A stretch of DNA of 64,000 nucleotides from Thiomicrorhabdus sp. zzn3 (GTDB taxonomy: Bacteria; Pseudomonadota; Gammaproteobacteria; Thiomicrospirales; Thiomicrospiraceae): the NCBI RefSeq assembly GCF_029767755.1, contig NZ_JARUQS010000001.1:1512502-1576501 (forward strand), written 5' to 3'. Of this stretch, positions 47,114 to 56,661 are shown piece by piece. Position numbers and translations under genes: made by a program. Below the pieces are notes generated by a model that ran no database searches, was not told where the DNA came from, and worked only from the letters and a program-made list of their open reading frames with translations. Each line of letters opens with the position of its first letter. The first letter of the stretch is position 1.

Positions 47114-49162
47114 TTAAATTTTGAATTGTTTCAGCAGACTTTCGAGCTTATCAGCCAAGTCTTGCATTCTATGCCCCGCCGATTCAGTATTCTCAGCGCC
47201 TTTAGCCGCTTTTTCTGTGACCTCGTAAATCTGCTTGATATTACGGTTTATTTCTTGAGCCAGTTCACTTTGTGAATGCGCCGCATTGAACATCTGTTCA
47301 CTCATTTTGTTAATGTCGTCCATCAACACCATGACAGGACTCAAGGCGCGCTCTGAGGTATAAACTGCATCGCAACTGGCTTTGGTTGCTTCTTGGCTCT
47401 GCTCAACCATATCCACGGTTGAAAGCGTCGCTTGACGAATTTTGTCGATGATGCGCTCAATCTGCAAGGTCGATTCTTGAGTGCGTTGAGCCAAGCCTCG
47501 GACCTCATCCGCCACCACAGCAAAACCGCGTCCATGCTCACCGGCGCGCGCCGCTTCGATGGCCGCATTTAAAGAAAGCAGATTGGTCTGTTCGGCAATC
47601 TCGCGAATGACATTGACCACCGTCCCTATTTGCTCGCTGTCATCACGCAGCTGAGACACCGCCTCAGTCATGGCCTGCATACCATCCGAGAGTTTTTGAA
47701 TCTCTTTGGCTGTACCGGTGACCAAGTCCCCGCCCTCTTTCACTCTGGATGACGCCTGCTGTGTGGCTCTCGAAGTATTATGCGAATGATCTTCTACACT
47801 CTTCGCTTTCGTAGTCATATCCACCATGGCATCCGAAAGTTGACGGGAAGAAGCGAGTTGCTGTTGAGTTCCCGACTTGGTTTCATGAGTAATTTCCAAC
47901 AAGCCTTTTGAGGAGACCTCCAACTGTTCAACCGTTTGCGACACCTCTTTCAGCATAATTTGAATGGTTTCAATAAACTGGTTGAAGTAGCGTGACAGAT
48001 CCGCCAACTCATCTTTTCCCTTAACCGGCAGTCGCAACGTTAAATCGCCATCCTCTTCGGCAATCGCTTTCATCGCGCCGCTGGCTTGTTGGATCGGTTC
48101 AACCACAGCACGCGTCACACTGCGTGATACCAGCATCCCCATAATCTGACCGACAATGGAAACCGACAGCACAAAGATAATATTGTAGATGCTCGATTCC
48201 ATCACCGACTCACTGACTTGCACCATCTCATTGTTTGCGGCTTTGGAAATGGAGATCAACTCTCTGTCCAGTTTTTTGAATAAAGGCTCGATCTCATTTT
48301 TCATCAGCCACGTATCCATACGCCACTTTTCACTTTGATGGATACTCTTTAACTGCATGAAATGTTCGCGATAGGATTGATAGATATTCCAAACTTTGCT
48401 TAAACCTTCCTCTTCTTCCAAGGTCAGTTCCACTTTGTCCTGCTGCATCATTTGCTGAATGAGCTGTTCAACCTGATCAAGATAGGCTTCGGTGGTCTCA
48501 GCCATGTTGTCCGTACGGAAAGCCACATAACCGCGCACATTGGAAATCACATTCAACCAGTTTTTCTGCAAATTCAACAGACTGGTCACCATGCCTTTTC
48601 GCTCAGACTCCAAAGAAGAAATTTCGGAGTCGATCATCAGATTAATTTCATGCTGCATATTACTCGCAGGACCGGCCAGATGGTCGTCTACATATTGGAA
48701 AGCCGGGAAATTCTTACTGCGGTGCTCTTGCAGATCGACCAATTGCTCAACCAGGTTCGGCAACAACTCCAAATTACCCTGAACCGAACGGTATTGAATT
48801 AACAGTTCTGATTGCGCTTCCCCATTTCCAGACATCAATTCAATGCTTTTTTTCACACGCTCACCGACATTGGCGTAACCTTGCTGATAGGCTTCCAACA
48901 GAGCCGCATCATGCGTAGAAAGGTAAACGCTTAGGGCGTTCATACTCTTTTCGAGTTCCAACGCCAGCTCGGACGCTTCAATCGCTACCGGTTGTTTTTC
49001 ATTCACCACCTCAGAAACACTCTGGCGAACCAGATAAAGATTCACCACGGCTTGCAGAGTGATAATCGCGAGAACCGTCCAGATAACGCCAAATCCAAAG
49101 CGCATTTTCTGTTTGATGGTCAATTTTTCTAGAAAGGCTTGCATAGTTACTTCACTTGACAT
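47114..49162 (-). CDS. Methyl-accepting chemotaxis protein
   Basis: A 682-residue receptor with a membrane helix at about 20-42, a long periplasmic helical sensor (about 43-325), a second helix at about 327-347, a HAMP domain ([42 protein letters not shown]), and a signalling domain with the tip [44 protein letters not shown]. No CheR-binding pentapeptide is seen at the end. A second ATG at 49144 (six residues later) has a GAAG upstream and could be the start. Ligand unknown. It shares only the signalling domain with the CZB receptor and has no zinc-binding tail. Confidence 0.92.
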   Translation of the reverse strand: MSSEVTMQAFLEKLTIKQKMRFGFGVIWTVLAIITLQAVVNLYLVRQSVSEVVNEKQPVAIEASELALELEKSMNALSVYLSTHDAALLEAYQQGYANVGERVKKSIELMSGNGEAQSELLIQYRSVQGNLELLPNLVEQLVDLQEHRSKNFPAFQYVDDHLAGPASNMQHEINLMIDSEISSLESERKGMVTSLLNLQKNWLNVISNVRGYVAFRTDNMAETTEAYLDQVEQLIQQMMQQDKVELTLEEEEGLSKVWNIYQSYREHFMQLKSIHQSEKWRMDTWLMKNEIEPLFKKLDRELISISKAANNEMVQVSESVMESSIYNIIFVLSVSIVGQIMGMLVSRSVTRAVVEPIQQASGAMKAIAEEDGDLTLRLPVKGKDELADLSRYFNQFIETIQIMLKEVSQTVEQLEVSSKGLLEITHETKSGTQQQLASSRQLSDAMVDMTTKAKSVEDHSHNTSRATQQASSRVKEGGDLVTGTAKEIQKLSDGMQAMTEAVSQLRDDSEQIGTVVNVIREIAEQTNLLSLNAAIEAARAGEHGRGFAVVADEVRGLAQRTQESTLQIERIIDKIRQATLSTVDMVEQSQEATKASCDAVYTSERALSPVMVLMDDINKMSEQMFNAAHSQSELAQEINRNIKQIYEVTEKAAKGAENTESAGHRMQDLADKLESLLKQFKI

Positions 49163-49337
49163 TTATTTGACAATAGACATTTACCTAACCCGGATAAAGC
49201 AAAGTAAATGCCAACCTGTCATACGACTTGCACTCAAAAACACAATCTAAGGAAAATCAAAGGCGCGCTCCCCTTTAGACAACAGGGTTAACGGACAAAA
49301 AAGTGGGGCTTGAAATCGCTGGCCACATTGATTAAAC

Positions 49338-49367
49338 ATAAAAAGCGGCAAAAAAAACCGCTTTTTT
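49338..49367 (-). terminator. Terminator downstream of the SDR gene
   Basis: On the minus strand AAAAGCGG, an eight- to nine-base T-rich loop, and CCGCTTTTT. It overlaps the stop of the SDR gene and ends the minus-strand unit containing murG. The region between it and the chemoreceptor start (49163-49337) has no gene. Confidence 0.8.
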
Positions 49368-50175
49368 ACTCACGTCCAGGATAATTGCCGCGTGCAATTA
49401 ACCCTCCATCCATCGTTAAGATTGATCCGGTCATCCAGTTACAGGCATCAGACAGCAGAAACGCCGTCGCCTCCCCCATCTCTTCGGTGGTGCCATAGCG
49501 TCCTAAGGGCATTTGATCGTGCCATTTTTGCTGCATTTTCGCTTCGGACAAAATGGTTTGTGTCCGTTCAACCGGGACGACTCCGGGCGCTAATCCGTTG
49601 ACTCTGATACCATGACGTCCCCACTCCACCGCTTGAACTTTTGTCATCGCATCCAAGCCGGCTTTAGAGGCCGCATAAGCGGAAAACCACTCACAAGTTG
49701 CCTGCCCGTGAATGCTGGTATTATTGACGATCGCACCGCTCTGCCCAGCGGAGATACAGGCCTGGGCAAAGGCCGTGCTCAACTGATATGGGGCCTGCAA
49801 ATTCACTTTCAAGGTGTCAGAAAACTGTTCACCGAAAGGATCGTTAAGAGCGGTGGTTTTGGTGACAATACCGGCATTATTGACTAAAGCGTCCAAGCCT
49901 TCATAAATCGACCAGGCCTGTTTAAAAAAGGATTCCAGTCGATCGAGTTGTCGGAAGTCACACCGCAGCATTTGTGCTTGGCCATCATAGTCGCGCAAAC
50001 TCTGCATCGTCCGCTCAATCCCTTCGGCATTGCGATTATAGTGCAACACCAAACGCGCGCCCTCTCGAGCCAAGACACGAGCCATGCCGGCACCGATCCC
50101 GCTGGAAGCACCGGTAATTAAAACTCGCTTGCCTTTAAGCCCTTTATAACCATTTTCACCGATAAGTGTCTGCAT
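49366..50175 (-). CDS. Short-chain dehydrogenase/reductase
   Basis: A 269-residue classical SDR: NAD(P)-binding TGASSGIGAGMARVL, NNAGIV, the catalytic Ser region NNTSIHG and the YAASK catalytic Tyr-Lys, and the C-terminal MTGSILTMDGG. The residues after the second strand (HYNRN) have an Arg, suggesting NADP. A 32-nt gap after murG suggests co-transcription with the cell-wall genes. The family includes FabG-like and glucose-dehydrogenase-like enzymes; the substrate cannot be told. Two copies of CAGGCCTG fall inside it (49757, 49913). Confidence 0.88.
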   Translation of the reverse strand: MQTLIGENGYKGLKGKRVLITGASSGIGAGMARVLAREGARLVLHYNRNAEGIERTMQSLRDYDGQAQMLRCDFRQLDRLESFFKQAWSIYEGLDALVNNAGIVTKTTALNDPFGEQFSDTLKVNLQAPYQLSTAFAQACISAGQSGAIVNNTSIHGQATCEWFSAYAASKAGLDAMTKVQAVEWGRHGIRVNGLAPGVVPVERTQTILSEAKMQQKWHDQMPLGRYGTTEEMGEATAFLLSDACNWMTGSILTMDGGLIARGNYPGRE

Positions 50176-50207
50176 AAGGTCCTCTTACTATGGCTTAAAT
50201 GACGCGC

Positions 50208-51353
50208 TTAACGCATCAATTTCAGTAACAGCGCCACAATTTTTTCCGTTGCCTGTTTGGGAGCGCCCGCACGGATCTTCCGAGAAGCTTCGGCACGTCT
50301 ATGGGAATCACTACACCAGGCGATCAGCGCCTCCGATAAGCGTTCTGGAGTCAATTCTGACTGCTGAATGACTTCGCCCCCCTGCAAAACGACCAGGGCC
50401 TGCGCATTGGCAGTCTGATGATCATCTACCGCATGCGGATAAGGCACCATGATTGCCGGGCGTGCCGTAGCCATCAGTTCACTGACCGTCAGAGCTCCTG
50501 AGCGGCATAGCAGCATGTCCGCCCAACCATACGCCTGCTGCATATCTTCAATAAAGGGAACCACCCTGATCCGACTCTGTTCCAAACCGGCCTGCTGAGA
50601 ATAGGCTTGCTGCGCCGTTTCCAAGGTTTTAACGCCGGTTTGGTGCCAAACATCAGGGCGTATTTCCGGCGGCATTAGAGCCAAAGCTTTCGGCAAGGTT
50701 TCATTCAAAGCCAGAGCGCCGCGACTCCCCCCCAGAACCAAAAGACGACACGGTTGCGAGGCTTCATTTTCATTAGCCGTGATAACGTCGAGGGTTTCCA
50801 ACCCGCTGCGTACCGGATTCCCTAATGTCTCCACCTTAGCGTCTGACCAAACCTGCTGTGGAAAAGCGGTAATGACTTTGGTGGCCAAAGGCGCCAACCA
50901 CTTATTGGTCATCCCCGGAATCGCATTCTGTTCGTGGATCACCAAGGTAATCCCCAGTGATTTCGCGGCCAAACCGCCTGGACCGCAGACAAAACCGCCC
51001 ATCCCTAAAACCAGATTCGGACGTTGCCCTCGCAGGATTTTAAACGCTTGCCACCAGGCTCGGGTGACATTAAACGGTGCTTTGAACCAGCCTAACAATC
51101 CATTGCCGCGTAAGCCCTTAATCGAAATCGCGTTAAACGCCAAGCCCGCTTTCTCAACCCAATCGGCCTCCATGCCGCCAGCGGTACCCAGCCAGCTGAC
51201 ATCGACACCTTGATCCTGCAAGGCATGAGCAATGGCAATCCCCGGAAAGACATGCCCACCGGTCCCACCGGCCATAATCACCACTTTTAAGGGTTTCTGC
51301 GACGCTTGTTGTGACATGTTTTGCAGGGATGCTTGCTGCAAATCGACCTCCAT
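50208..51353 (-). CDS. murG: UDP-N-acetylglucosamine--N-acetylmuramyl-(pentapeptide) pyrophosphoryl-undecaprenol N-acetylglucosamine transferase
   Basis: MurG makes lipid II from lipid I at the inner face of the membrane. The protein contains VVIMAGGTGGHVFPGIAIAH (G-loop 1), LGMGGFVCGPGGLAAKSLG, HEQNAIPG, LVLGGSRGALALNE (G-loop 3), and LLCRSGALTVSELMATARPAIMVPYPHAVDDHQTANA. From 51353 it is 381 residues with about 19 extra residues ahead of the usual start; an ATG at 51317 begins closer to it but lacks a ribosome-binding site. It lies two nt from ftsW. The expected next gene, murC, is absent here. Confidence 0.97.
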   Translation of the reverse strand: MEVDLQQASLQNMSQQASQKPLKVVIMAGGTGGHVFPGIAIAHALQDQGVDVSWLGTAGGMEADWVEKAGLAFNAISIKGLRGNGLLGWFKAPFNVTRAWWQAFKILRGQRPNLVLGMGGFVCGPGGLAAKSLGITLVIHEQNAIPGMTNKWLAPLATKVITAFPQQVWSDAKVETLGNPVRSGLETLDVITANENEASQPCRLLVLGGSRGALALNETLPKALALMPPEIRPDVWHQTGVKTLETAQQAYSQQAGLEQSRIRVVPFIEDMQQAYGWADMLLCRSGALTVSELMATARPAIMVPYPHAVDDHQTANAQALVVLQGGEVIQQSELTPERLSEALIAWCSDSHRRAEASRKIRAGAPKQATEKIVALLLKLMR

Positions 51354-51355
51354 CT

Positions 51356-52549
51356 TTATTCTGCACGGGGTTCTGAACGGGGTTGCTTATCGGCCACCTT
51401 GCCACTGCCTTCGGGAATCCCGCTACGTGTTTCAAAATCCACCCGAAATACCAATGTAATCGCAATGATCAATAACAGCATACTGCTGCCACCATAACTC
51501 ATAAACGGCAGGGTCAAGCCCTTAGTCGGAAAGGCCCCCAAATTGACGCCCATATTAATCATCGCCTGCAAAATAATCCAGATACCGATCCCGTAAGCGA
51601 CCATGCCCCCAAAGAACTTATCGCTCTCCAGCGCTTTACGCCCAATACGAAACAACCGTTGCAGCAACAACAAATACAACACGACCAACAGCAAAATGCC
51701 GATAAATCCGAACTCTTCACCGTATATCGAAAACAGGAAGTCGGTGTGTGCATCCGGCAAATACAGCAGTTTTTGCACGCTGCCGCCCAGCCCCACCCCG
51801 GCCCACTCGCCTCGCCCTAAAGCGATCAAAGCCTGAGTCAACTGGTAGCCGCTTCCAAAAGGGTCCTGCCATGGATCCAGGAAACTGCTCACCCGTGCCA
51901 TACGGTAAGGTGAGATCACCACTAACACCGCTAACAGGGAAGCCATCGGCAAAACCGTCAAGACAAAATAACGCCACGGAGCACCGGCAATCAGCAACAT
52001 ACCGGTAATCACCACCGCAATCACAAAGGTACTGCCGTAGTCCGGTTCCATTAACAGTAGAACCGCCATTACCCCAAAGGGTAACGCCAAACGGATCACA
52101 GCCTCAAAACTCTCTTTTACCGCAGAGGCATGACGATTGAGATACCCGGCCATAAACACCACTATGACCAGTTTCATAAATTCAGAAGGTTGGAAATTCA
52201 TGACGAGCAACGGTAGCCAGCGTTTACTGCCGTTGATTTCGCGACCGAAAATCAGCACTAACACCAGTAAAAACAGGGCCAACAGAAACAGCTTACCGCG
52301 GTTTTTTTCCCAAAAGGAGAGCGGAATTTGAAAGACAATATAAGCGGCCACCAGTCCCAGTCCCAAAGAAATGAACTGCCGCAAAACATAATGGGTACTG
52401 TCGTCAAAGCGTTTTTCGCTGATGGCAATCGAGCTGGAAGCGACCATCATCAATCCTATCATGACCAGGGTAACTACCAGCCCCAATAACCAGTAATCTA
52501 CCGGCCACTGCTGACTGCGTTCACGCCAATATGCCCATTGGCTCAGCAT
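51356..52549 (-). CDS. ftsW: Lipid II polymerase FtsW
   Basis: The 397-residue SEDS protein polymerises septal glycan with FtsI. It has about ten membrane segments and the SEDS patterns PSEFMKLVIVVFMAGYL, LLMEPDYGSTFVIAVV, LPDAHTDFLFSIYGEEFGFIG and PTKGLTLPFMSYGGSSML. The start overlaps the murD stop by seven nt, and the C-terminus is charged and cytoplasmic. Confidence 0.97.
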   Translation of the reverse strand: MLSQWAYWRERSQQWPVDYWLLGLVVTLVMIGLMMVASSSIAISEKRFDDSTHYVLRQFISLGLGLVAAYIVFQIPLSFWEKNRGKLFLLALFLLVLVLIFGREINGSKRWLPLLVMNFQPSEFMKLVIVVFMAGYLNRHASAVKESFEAVIRLALPFGVMAVLLLMEPDYGSTFVIAVVITGMLLIAGAPWRYFVLTVLPMASLLAVLVVISPYRMARVSSFLDPWQDPFGSGYQLTQALIALGRGEWAGVGLGGSVQKLLYLPDAHTDFLFSIYGEEFGFIGILLLVVLYLLLLQRLFRIGRKALESDKFFGGMVAYGIGIWIILQAMINMGVNLGAFPTKGLTLPFMSYGGSSMLLLIIAITLVFRVDFETRSGIPEGSGKVADKQPRSEPRAE

Positions 52550-53904
52550 GCGGTTCCCTGCTCCTGATCACAAATCCAATCGCCTACATAACGTTCGAAC
52601 GCCTCCCCGCGTTCCACATAGTTGGCAAACTGGTCAAAACTGGCACACGCCGGTGAAAACAACACGATGTCACCACTCTGCGCCTTCCGCCCGGCGAGCT
52701 TAACCGCTTCACAGAGCGTTTCCACCTTCTCCAGAGCCTCGTGCGGCAGTACCGCAGCAATTTTATCCTGATCGCGACCGAACAGAATGACGTCACGGCA
52801 GTACTGGTGTACCGCCGGTTGCAGAGGACTGAAATCGGCATCTTTCCCCACACCACCGGCAATCAGAATCACTTTGCCGCCTTGATGCTTGGCCTGCTCC
52901 CCCGTGCTTTCGATCGCTGTCAGGGTAGCGCCGACATTCGTCCCTTTAGAATCGTTAATCCACTCGACGTGATTAAAACGCACCACCAGTTGGGTGCGGT
53001 GCGGCAGGCCTGTAAACTCAGCCAGTATTTTTTGAAAGCAGGTCTCAGGCACCTTAAACGGTTGGCACAACGCCATCATCGCCAAAGCATTTAACAGGTG
53101 GTGCTTGCCCTGCAGTGCCATATCGGATACTTTCACCAACTTGCGTTGCCCCTGAACCAACCAGGCCTGCCCGTTGAGGTTTTCCAGAACATAATCATTC
53201 TCAGTATGATTGAAACTCGGATTGATTCCAAAATGGACAACCGGACAGTGATGAATCATTCCGACCTCACTGAAACTCTCCGGCAATACCGCTAACTCGG
53301 TATTTTCAAAAACTTTGGTCTTGGCCTGAATATAATCTTCCAGCCCGTCATAACGATCCATATGGTCTTCGGAAATATTTAACACGGCCGAGGAAATGGT
53401 TTGCAGCGAATAGGTGGTTTCCAACTGAAAGCTCGACAGTTCCAATACATACACATCGTAATCGTTTTCGTCCATCAACAGATCCAGTGCCGGTTCGCCC
53501 AAATTGCCGCCCATGGCGACTTGATAACCTGCTTCCTGCAAAGCCAAGCCCGTCATAGTCGTAACCGAACTCTTGCCGTTGGAGCCGGTAATACCGATCA
53601 CCGGCACACTGACGGAACGGGCAAACAATTCGATATCGCCAATCACCTGTTTGCCGATTTTTAGCAAATTCGCTACCCAAGGCTCGGACTGGGCAATCCC
53701 GGGACTCAATACAACCGTATCAAACTGACTGATCCAGGAAGTAGGCAGGTGCCCGGTAGCAAACTCCACCTGAGGAAATTGTGCAGCTAACGCCGAAACA
53801 TCCAGCTCTTCACGGGTATCGTATGCAAAGCAAGACTCTCCATGAGCCTTAAAATATCTTAAAACCGATTGACCGGTAATGCCTAAGCCTGCCACTAAAT
53901 ACAT
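52543..53904 (-). CDS. murD: UDP-N-acetylmuramoyl-L-alanine--D-glutamate ligase
   Basis: The 453-residue Mur ligase adds D-glutamate. It has VAGLGITGQSVLRYFKAHG at the N-terminus, the P-loop GITGSNGKSSVTTM, the central YVLELSSFQLETTYSL and NISEDHMDRYDGLEDYIQAK, and the C-terminal NDSKGTNVGATLTAIES and LFSPACASFDQFANYVERGEAF, all typical of MurD. It is placed between mraY (58 nt) and ftsW. Two CAGGCCTG copies lie within it. Confidence 0.97.
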   Translation of the reverse strand: MYLVAGLGITGQSVLRYFKAHGESCFAYDTREELDVSALAAQFPQVEFATGHLPTSWISQFDTVVLSPGIAQSEPWVANLLKIGKQVIGDIELFARSVSVPVIGITGSNGKSSVTTMTGLALQEAGYQVAMGGNLGEPALDLLMDENDYDVYVLELSSFQLETTYSLQTISSAVLNISEDHMDRYDGLEDYIQAKTKVFENTELAVLPESFSEVGMIHHCPVVHFGINPSFNHTENDYVLENLNGQAWLVQGQRKLVKVSDMALQGKHHLLNALAMMALCQPFKVPETCFQKILAEFTGLPHRTQLVVRFNHVEWINDSKGTNVGATLTAIESTGEQAKHQGGKVILIAGGVGKDADFSPLQPAVHQYCRDVILFGRDQDKIAAVLPHEALEKVETLCEAVKLAGRKAQSGDIVLFSPACASFDQFANYVERGEAFERYVGDWICDQEQGTAC

Positions 53905-53962
53905 TTTGTTCTATGTTCCTGTTCCAACAGCCTACTGTTAATATACTTGTTTTATTTTTTGC

Positions 53963-55045
53963 CTAGCGAATCTTCAGACTCGCTAAGCCAATCAATACCA
54001 AAATAATCGTAATAATCCAGAAGCGCACAATCACCTGGGATTCATGCCACCCCTTCTGCTCAAAATGATGATGTAGCGGTGCCATTAAAAAGATACGTTT
54101 GCCACGTAGCTTAAAAGAGCCCACCTGCAGGATCACAGAAAGGGTTTCTGCAACAAAGATTCCGCCCATTACAAACAGCACCAACTCCTGCTTAACGGCA
54201 ATGGCCATACCGCCCAGTGCCGCACCGATGGCCAGCGAACCCACATCCCCCATAAACACTTGAGCCGGATGGGCATTAAACCACAGAAAACCGAGCCCGG
54301 CGCCGACCAGTGCCGAAGCCAGAATGGTCATTTCCCCCACCCCGGGAATGTACGGAATATTCAAATAGTCGGCAAAATAGACGTGACCGGAAAGATAGGC
54401 AAACACTCCCAAGGCCGCAGAGATCATCACCGTGGGCATAATCGCCAGACCGTCCAAACCGTCGGTCAAATTCACGGCATTAGAGGTCCCGACAATCACC
54501 AGATAACTCAAAAGCAAGGTCCAAGCCCCTAGTTCAATCACCGTATCTTTCATATACGGGATCAGCAACTGGGTTTCTGCCGGCACGCTTGCCAGGGAAA
54601 AAAGCGCGTAAGCGGTCGCAAAACCGATGATCGACTGCCATAAATACTTGGTGCGCGCACGCATACCGTTTGGATCTTTGTACACGACCTTCTTATAATC
54701 ATCGATAAAGCCAATAACACCAAATCCGAGCATGGACAAGGTCACCACCGCTAAATAATGGTTGGTGAGATCGCCCCATAGAATCACCGATAGAGAAATC
54801 GAAAACAGAATCAGGGTTCCGCCCATGGTGGGAGTTCCTGATTTCACTAAATGCGTCTGTGGACCGTCCAGGCGAATGCTTTGCCCGACCTTTAAACGCG
54901 TCAACCAGCGGATCATGGCCGGACCGACCAGGAACGAGATCACCAATGCGGTGAGGACACTCATAATTGCACGCATGGTGATGTAACTGAAGACACCAAA
55001 ACCGGAAATATATTGCTGTAGGTATTCGGTTAAATAAATTAACAT
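53963..55045 (-). CDS. mraY: Phospho-N-acetylmuramoyl-pentapeptide transferase
   Basis: MraY transfers phospho-MurNAc-pentapeptide to undecaprenyl phosphate, giving lipid I. The 360-residue protein has ten hydrophobic segments, the GTPTMGG motif, FIDDYKKV with the active-site Asp pair, [14 protein letters not shown], and the C-terminal [25 protein letters not shown]. Length equals the E. coli enzyme (360). Gap to murF is 56 nt. Confidence 0.98.
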   Translation of the reverse strand: MLIYLTEYLQQYISGFGVFSYITMRAIMSVLTALVISFLVGPAMIRWLTRLKVGQSIRLDGPQTHLVKSGTPTMGGTLILFSISLSVILWGDLTNHYLAVVTLSMLGFGVIGFIDDYKKVVYKDPNGMRARTKYLWQSIIGFATAYALFSLASVPAETQLLIPYMKDTVIELGAWTLLLSYLVIVGTSNAVNLTDGLDGLAIMPTVMISAALGVFAYLSGHVYFADYLNIPYIPGVGEMTILASALVGAGLGFLWFNAHPAQVFMGDVGSLAIGAALGGMAIAVKQELVLFVMGGIFVAETLSVILQVGSFKLRGKRIFLMAPLHHHFEQKGWHESQVIVRFWIITIILVLIGLASLKIR

Positions 55046-55101
55046 GCGTTCAATGTTCCCTTTTAGTGTCCACTTAGTGTTGTTTCATTTACTCTAAAAA
55101 T

Positions 55102-56661
55102 TCAACAGGCCTGGTTGAACTCACCCTTCGTCAGCCGTTCAACCACCTTTTCCATATGTGCGCTGCGCGATCCTTTGACCAACACGTGGTCGATTTGGGC
55201 CAGCGCTAAAGCGCGCTGTACCGCGTCTGCCAAGGCGTCGTGATCATCAAACCATTGTCCCATTTCGCCGAAGACACTCGGCATGGTTTGCGCCGCCTCT
55301 CCGTAAACATAAAGGCGATCGACGCCTCTCTCACGGGCATAGGCTGCAATCTCCTCATGCGCGTCAGTCACCGAATCCCCTAATTCCGCCATCGCCCCAA
55401 GACAAAGTGCGGTTTTCCCCGGCAGAGCAGATAAGGCCTCAATCGCAGCACGCACCGACTGCGGATTGGCGTTATAGCTGTCATCAATCAGCCACCCCCC
55501 ATTTGCCAAACGGGTGCGTTGCAGGCGTCCGCCGACGCCACTGAAATTCACCAGACCCGGCATAATCTCCGCCCAGCTCAACCCGGCCGCCAAGGCCGCC
55601 GCGGTACACCCAGCGGCATTGACGGCATTATGTCTGCCCAGCATCGGCATTGTAACGGTTTGCCGCTCACCTTTCACCGACAAATCGAATTCAATCTGTT
55701 CACCGTTGCTGGAAAAACCTTGCACCTGAATATCAGCAGGATTTTGCTCGCCAAACGTCAGGTAGTTTTCCACGCCCAAATCACTTAAGGAGGCCTGCCA
55801 CTGTTCAAACCCCACCGAATCGGCGTTTAAAATGGCCCAACCGTTGCCGTGGTATCGATTCAGGCCGATAAACAGCTCACCCTTGGTGTCAATCACCCCC
55901 TGCAAGGAACCAAACCCTTCCAAATGCGCACCCGAAGCGTTGGTCAGAAGCGCCACATCCGGCTCCACCAGCTGGGTCAAATAAGCGATCTCACCGCAAT
56001 GGTTGGCGCCCATTTCAATCACGGCAAACTGATGTTGCGGCCGCAACTCCAGCAATGTTCGCGGCACACCGTAATCGTTATTTAAATTGCCTTGCGTGGC
56101 CAACGTAAGGCCGACGTTCGAAAAAATGGATTGCAGCAGGGCCTTGCAGGTCGTTTTACCATTACTGCCGGTAATTCCCACGACGGTGTTAACCGGCATC
56201 TGCCGTCGGTGCCAACGGGCAAAGACCCCCAGTGCTAATCGCGTATCTTCAACCAGCACCCCGGGAACAATGGTCTCGACCGGTTGCGACACCAATACCG
56301 CCGCCGCACCTTGACGGATCGCCTCTTCGATAAATTCATGTCCGTCAAAACGTTCGCCTACCAAAGCGACATATAACGCGCCGGGTTCAAGCGTTCGAGT
56401 ATCGGTACTGACGCTGGTAAAGGGCGTTGACGACTCCGAGAGCGGTCCTATGAGATCGCCATCCACCGCTTGGGCCAGCTCCTCCAACAGCCAAAAAAAA
56501 GGATCGTGACGTTCATTAATGGGATTTTGAAGCTGCTGTTCCAATTCTGCTATTCCTTGTATGGGCCACAATGAAGATTTCACCAGTTGCTGCTGTAAGC
56601 AATCTACTAATTCCTGCGGGGCTAACTCACTGTCCGCTTGAGTCTTGTTCGAACCGCTCAT
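55102..56661 (-). CDS. murF: UDP-N-acetylmuramoyl-tripeptide--D-alanyl-D-alanine ligase with N-terminal extension
   Basis: MurF adds D-Ala-D-Ala to the UDP-MurNAc tripeptide. The ATG at 56661 overlaps the murE stop (ATGA), giving 519 residues against about 450 in E. coli. Roughly the first 60 residues (SNKTQADSELAPQELVDCL and following, Gln- and Glu-rich) precede the normal family start, which I place near WLLEELAQAVDGDLIG. Core motifs are STDTRTLEPGALYVALVGERFDGHEF, GITGSNGKTTCKALL, EMGANHCGEIAYL and DDSYNANPQSVRAAIEAL. The extension is unusual but is in the same frame and has no better internal start that I can see. Confidence 0.95.
   Translation of the reverse strand: MSGSNKTQADSELAPQELVDCLQQQLVKSSLWPIQGIAELEQQLQNPINERHDPFFWLLEELAQAVDGDLIGPLSESSTPFTSVSTDTRTLEPGALYVALVGERFDGHEFIEEAIRQGAAAVLVSQPVETIVPGVLVEDTRLALGVFARWHRRQMPVNTVVGITGSNGKTTCKALLQSIFSNVGLTLATQGNLNNDYGVPRTLLELRPQHQFAVIEMGANHCGEIAYLTQLVEPDVALLTNASGAHLEGFGSLQGVIDTKGELFIGLNRYHGNGWAILNADSVGFEQWQASLSDLGVENYLTFGEQNPADIQVQGFSSNGEQIEFDLSVKGERQTVTMPMLGRHNAVNAAGCTAAALAAGLSWAEIMPGLVNFSGVGGRLQRTRLANGGWLIDDSYNANPQSVRAAIEALSALPGKTALCLGAMAELGDSVTDAHEEIAAYARERGVDRLYVYGEAAQTMPSVFGEMGQWFDDHDALADAVQRALALAQIDHVLVKGSRSAHMEKVVERLTKGEFNQAC

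Noticed and set aside
33169-50207. The inserted block as a genomic island or phage
   Set aside because: No integrase, transposase, tRNA junction, direct repeats or phage genes; all genes are housekeeping or widely conserved types.
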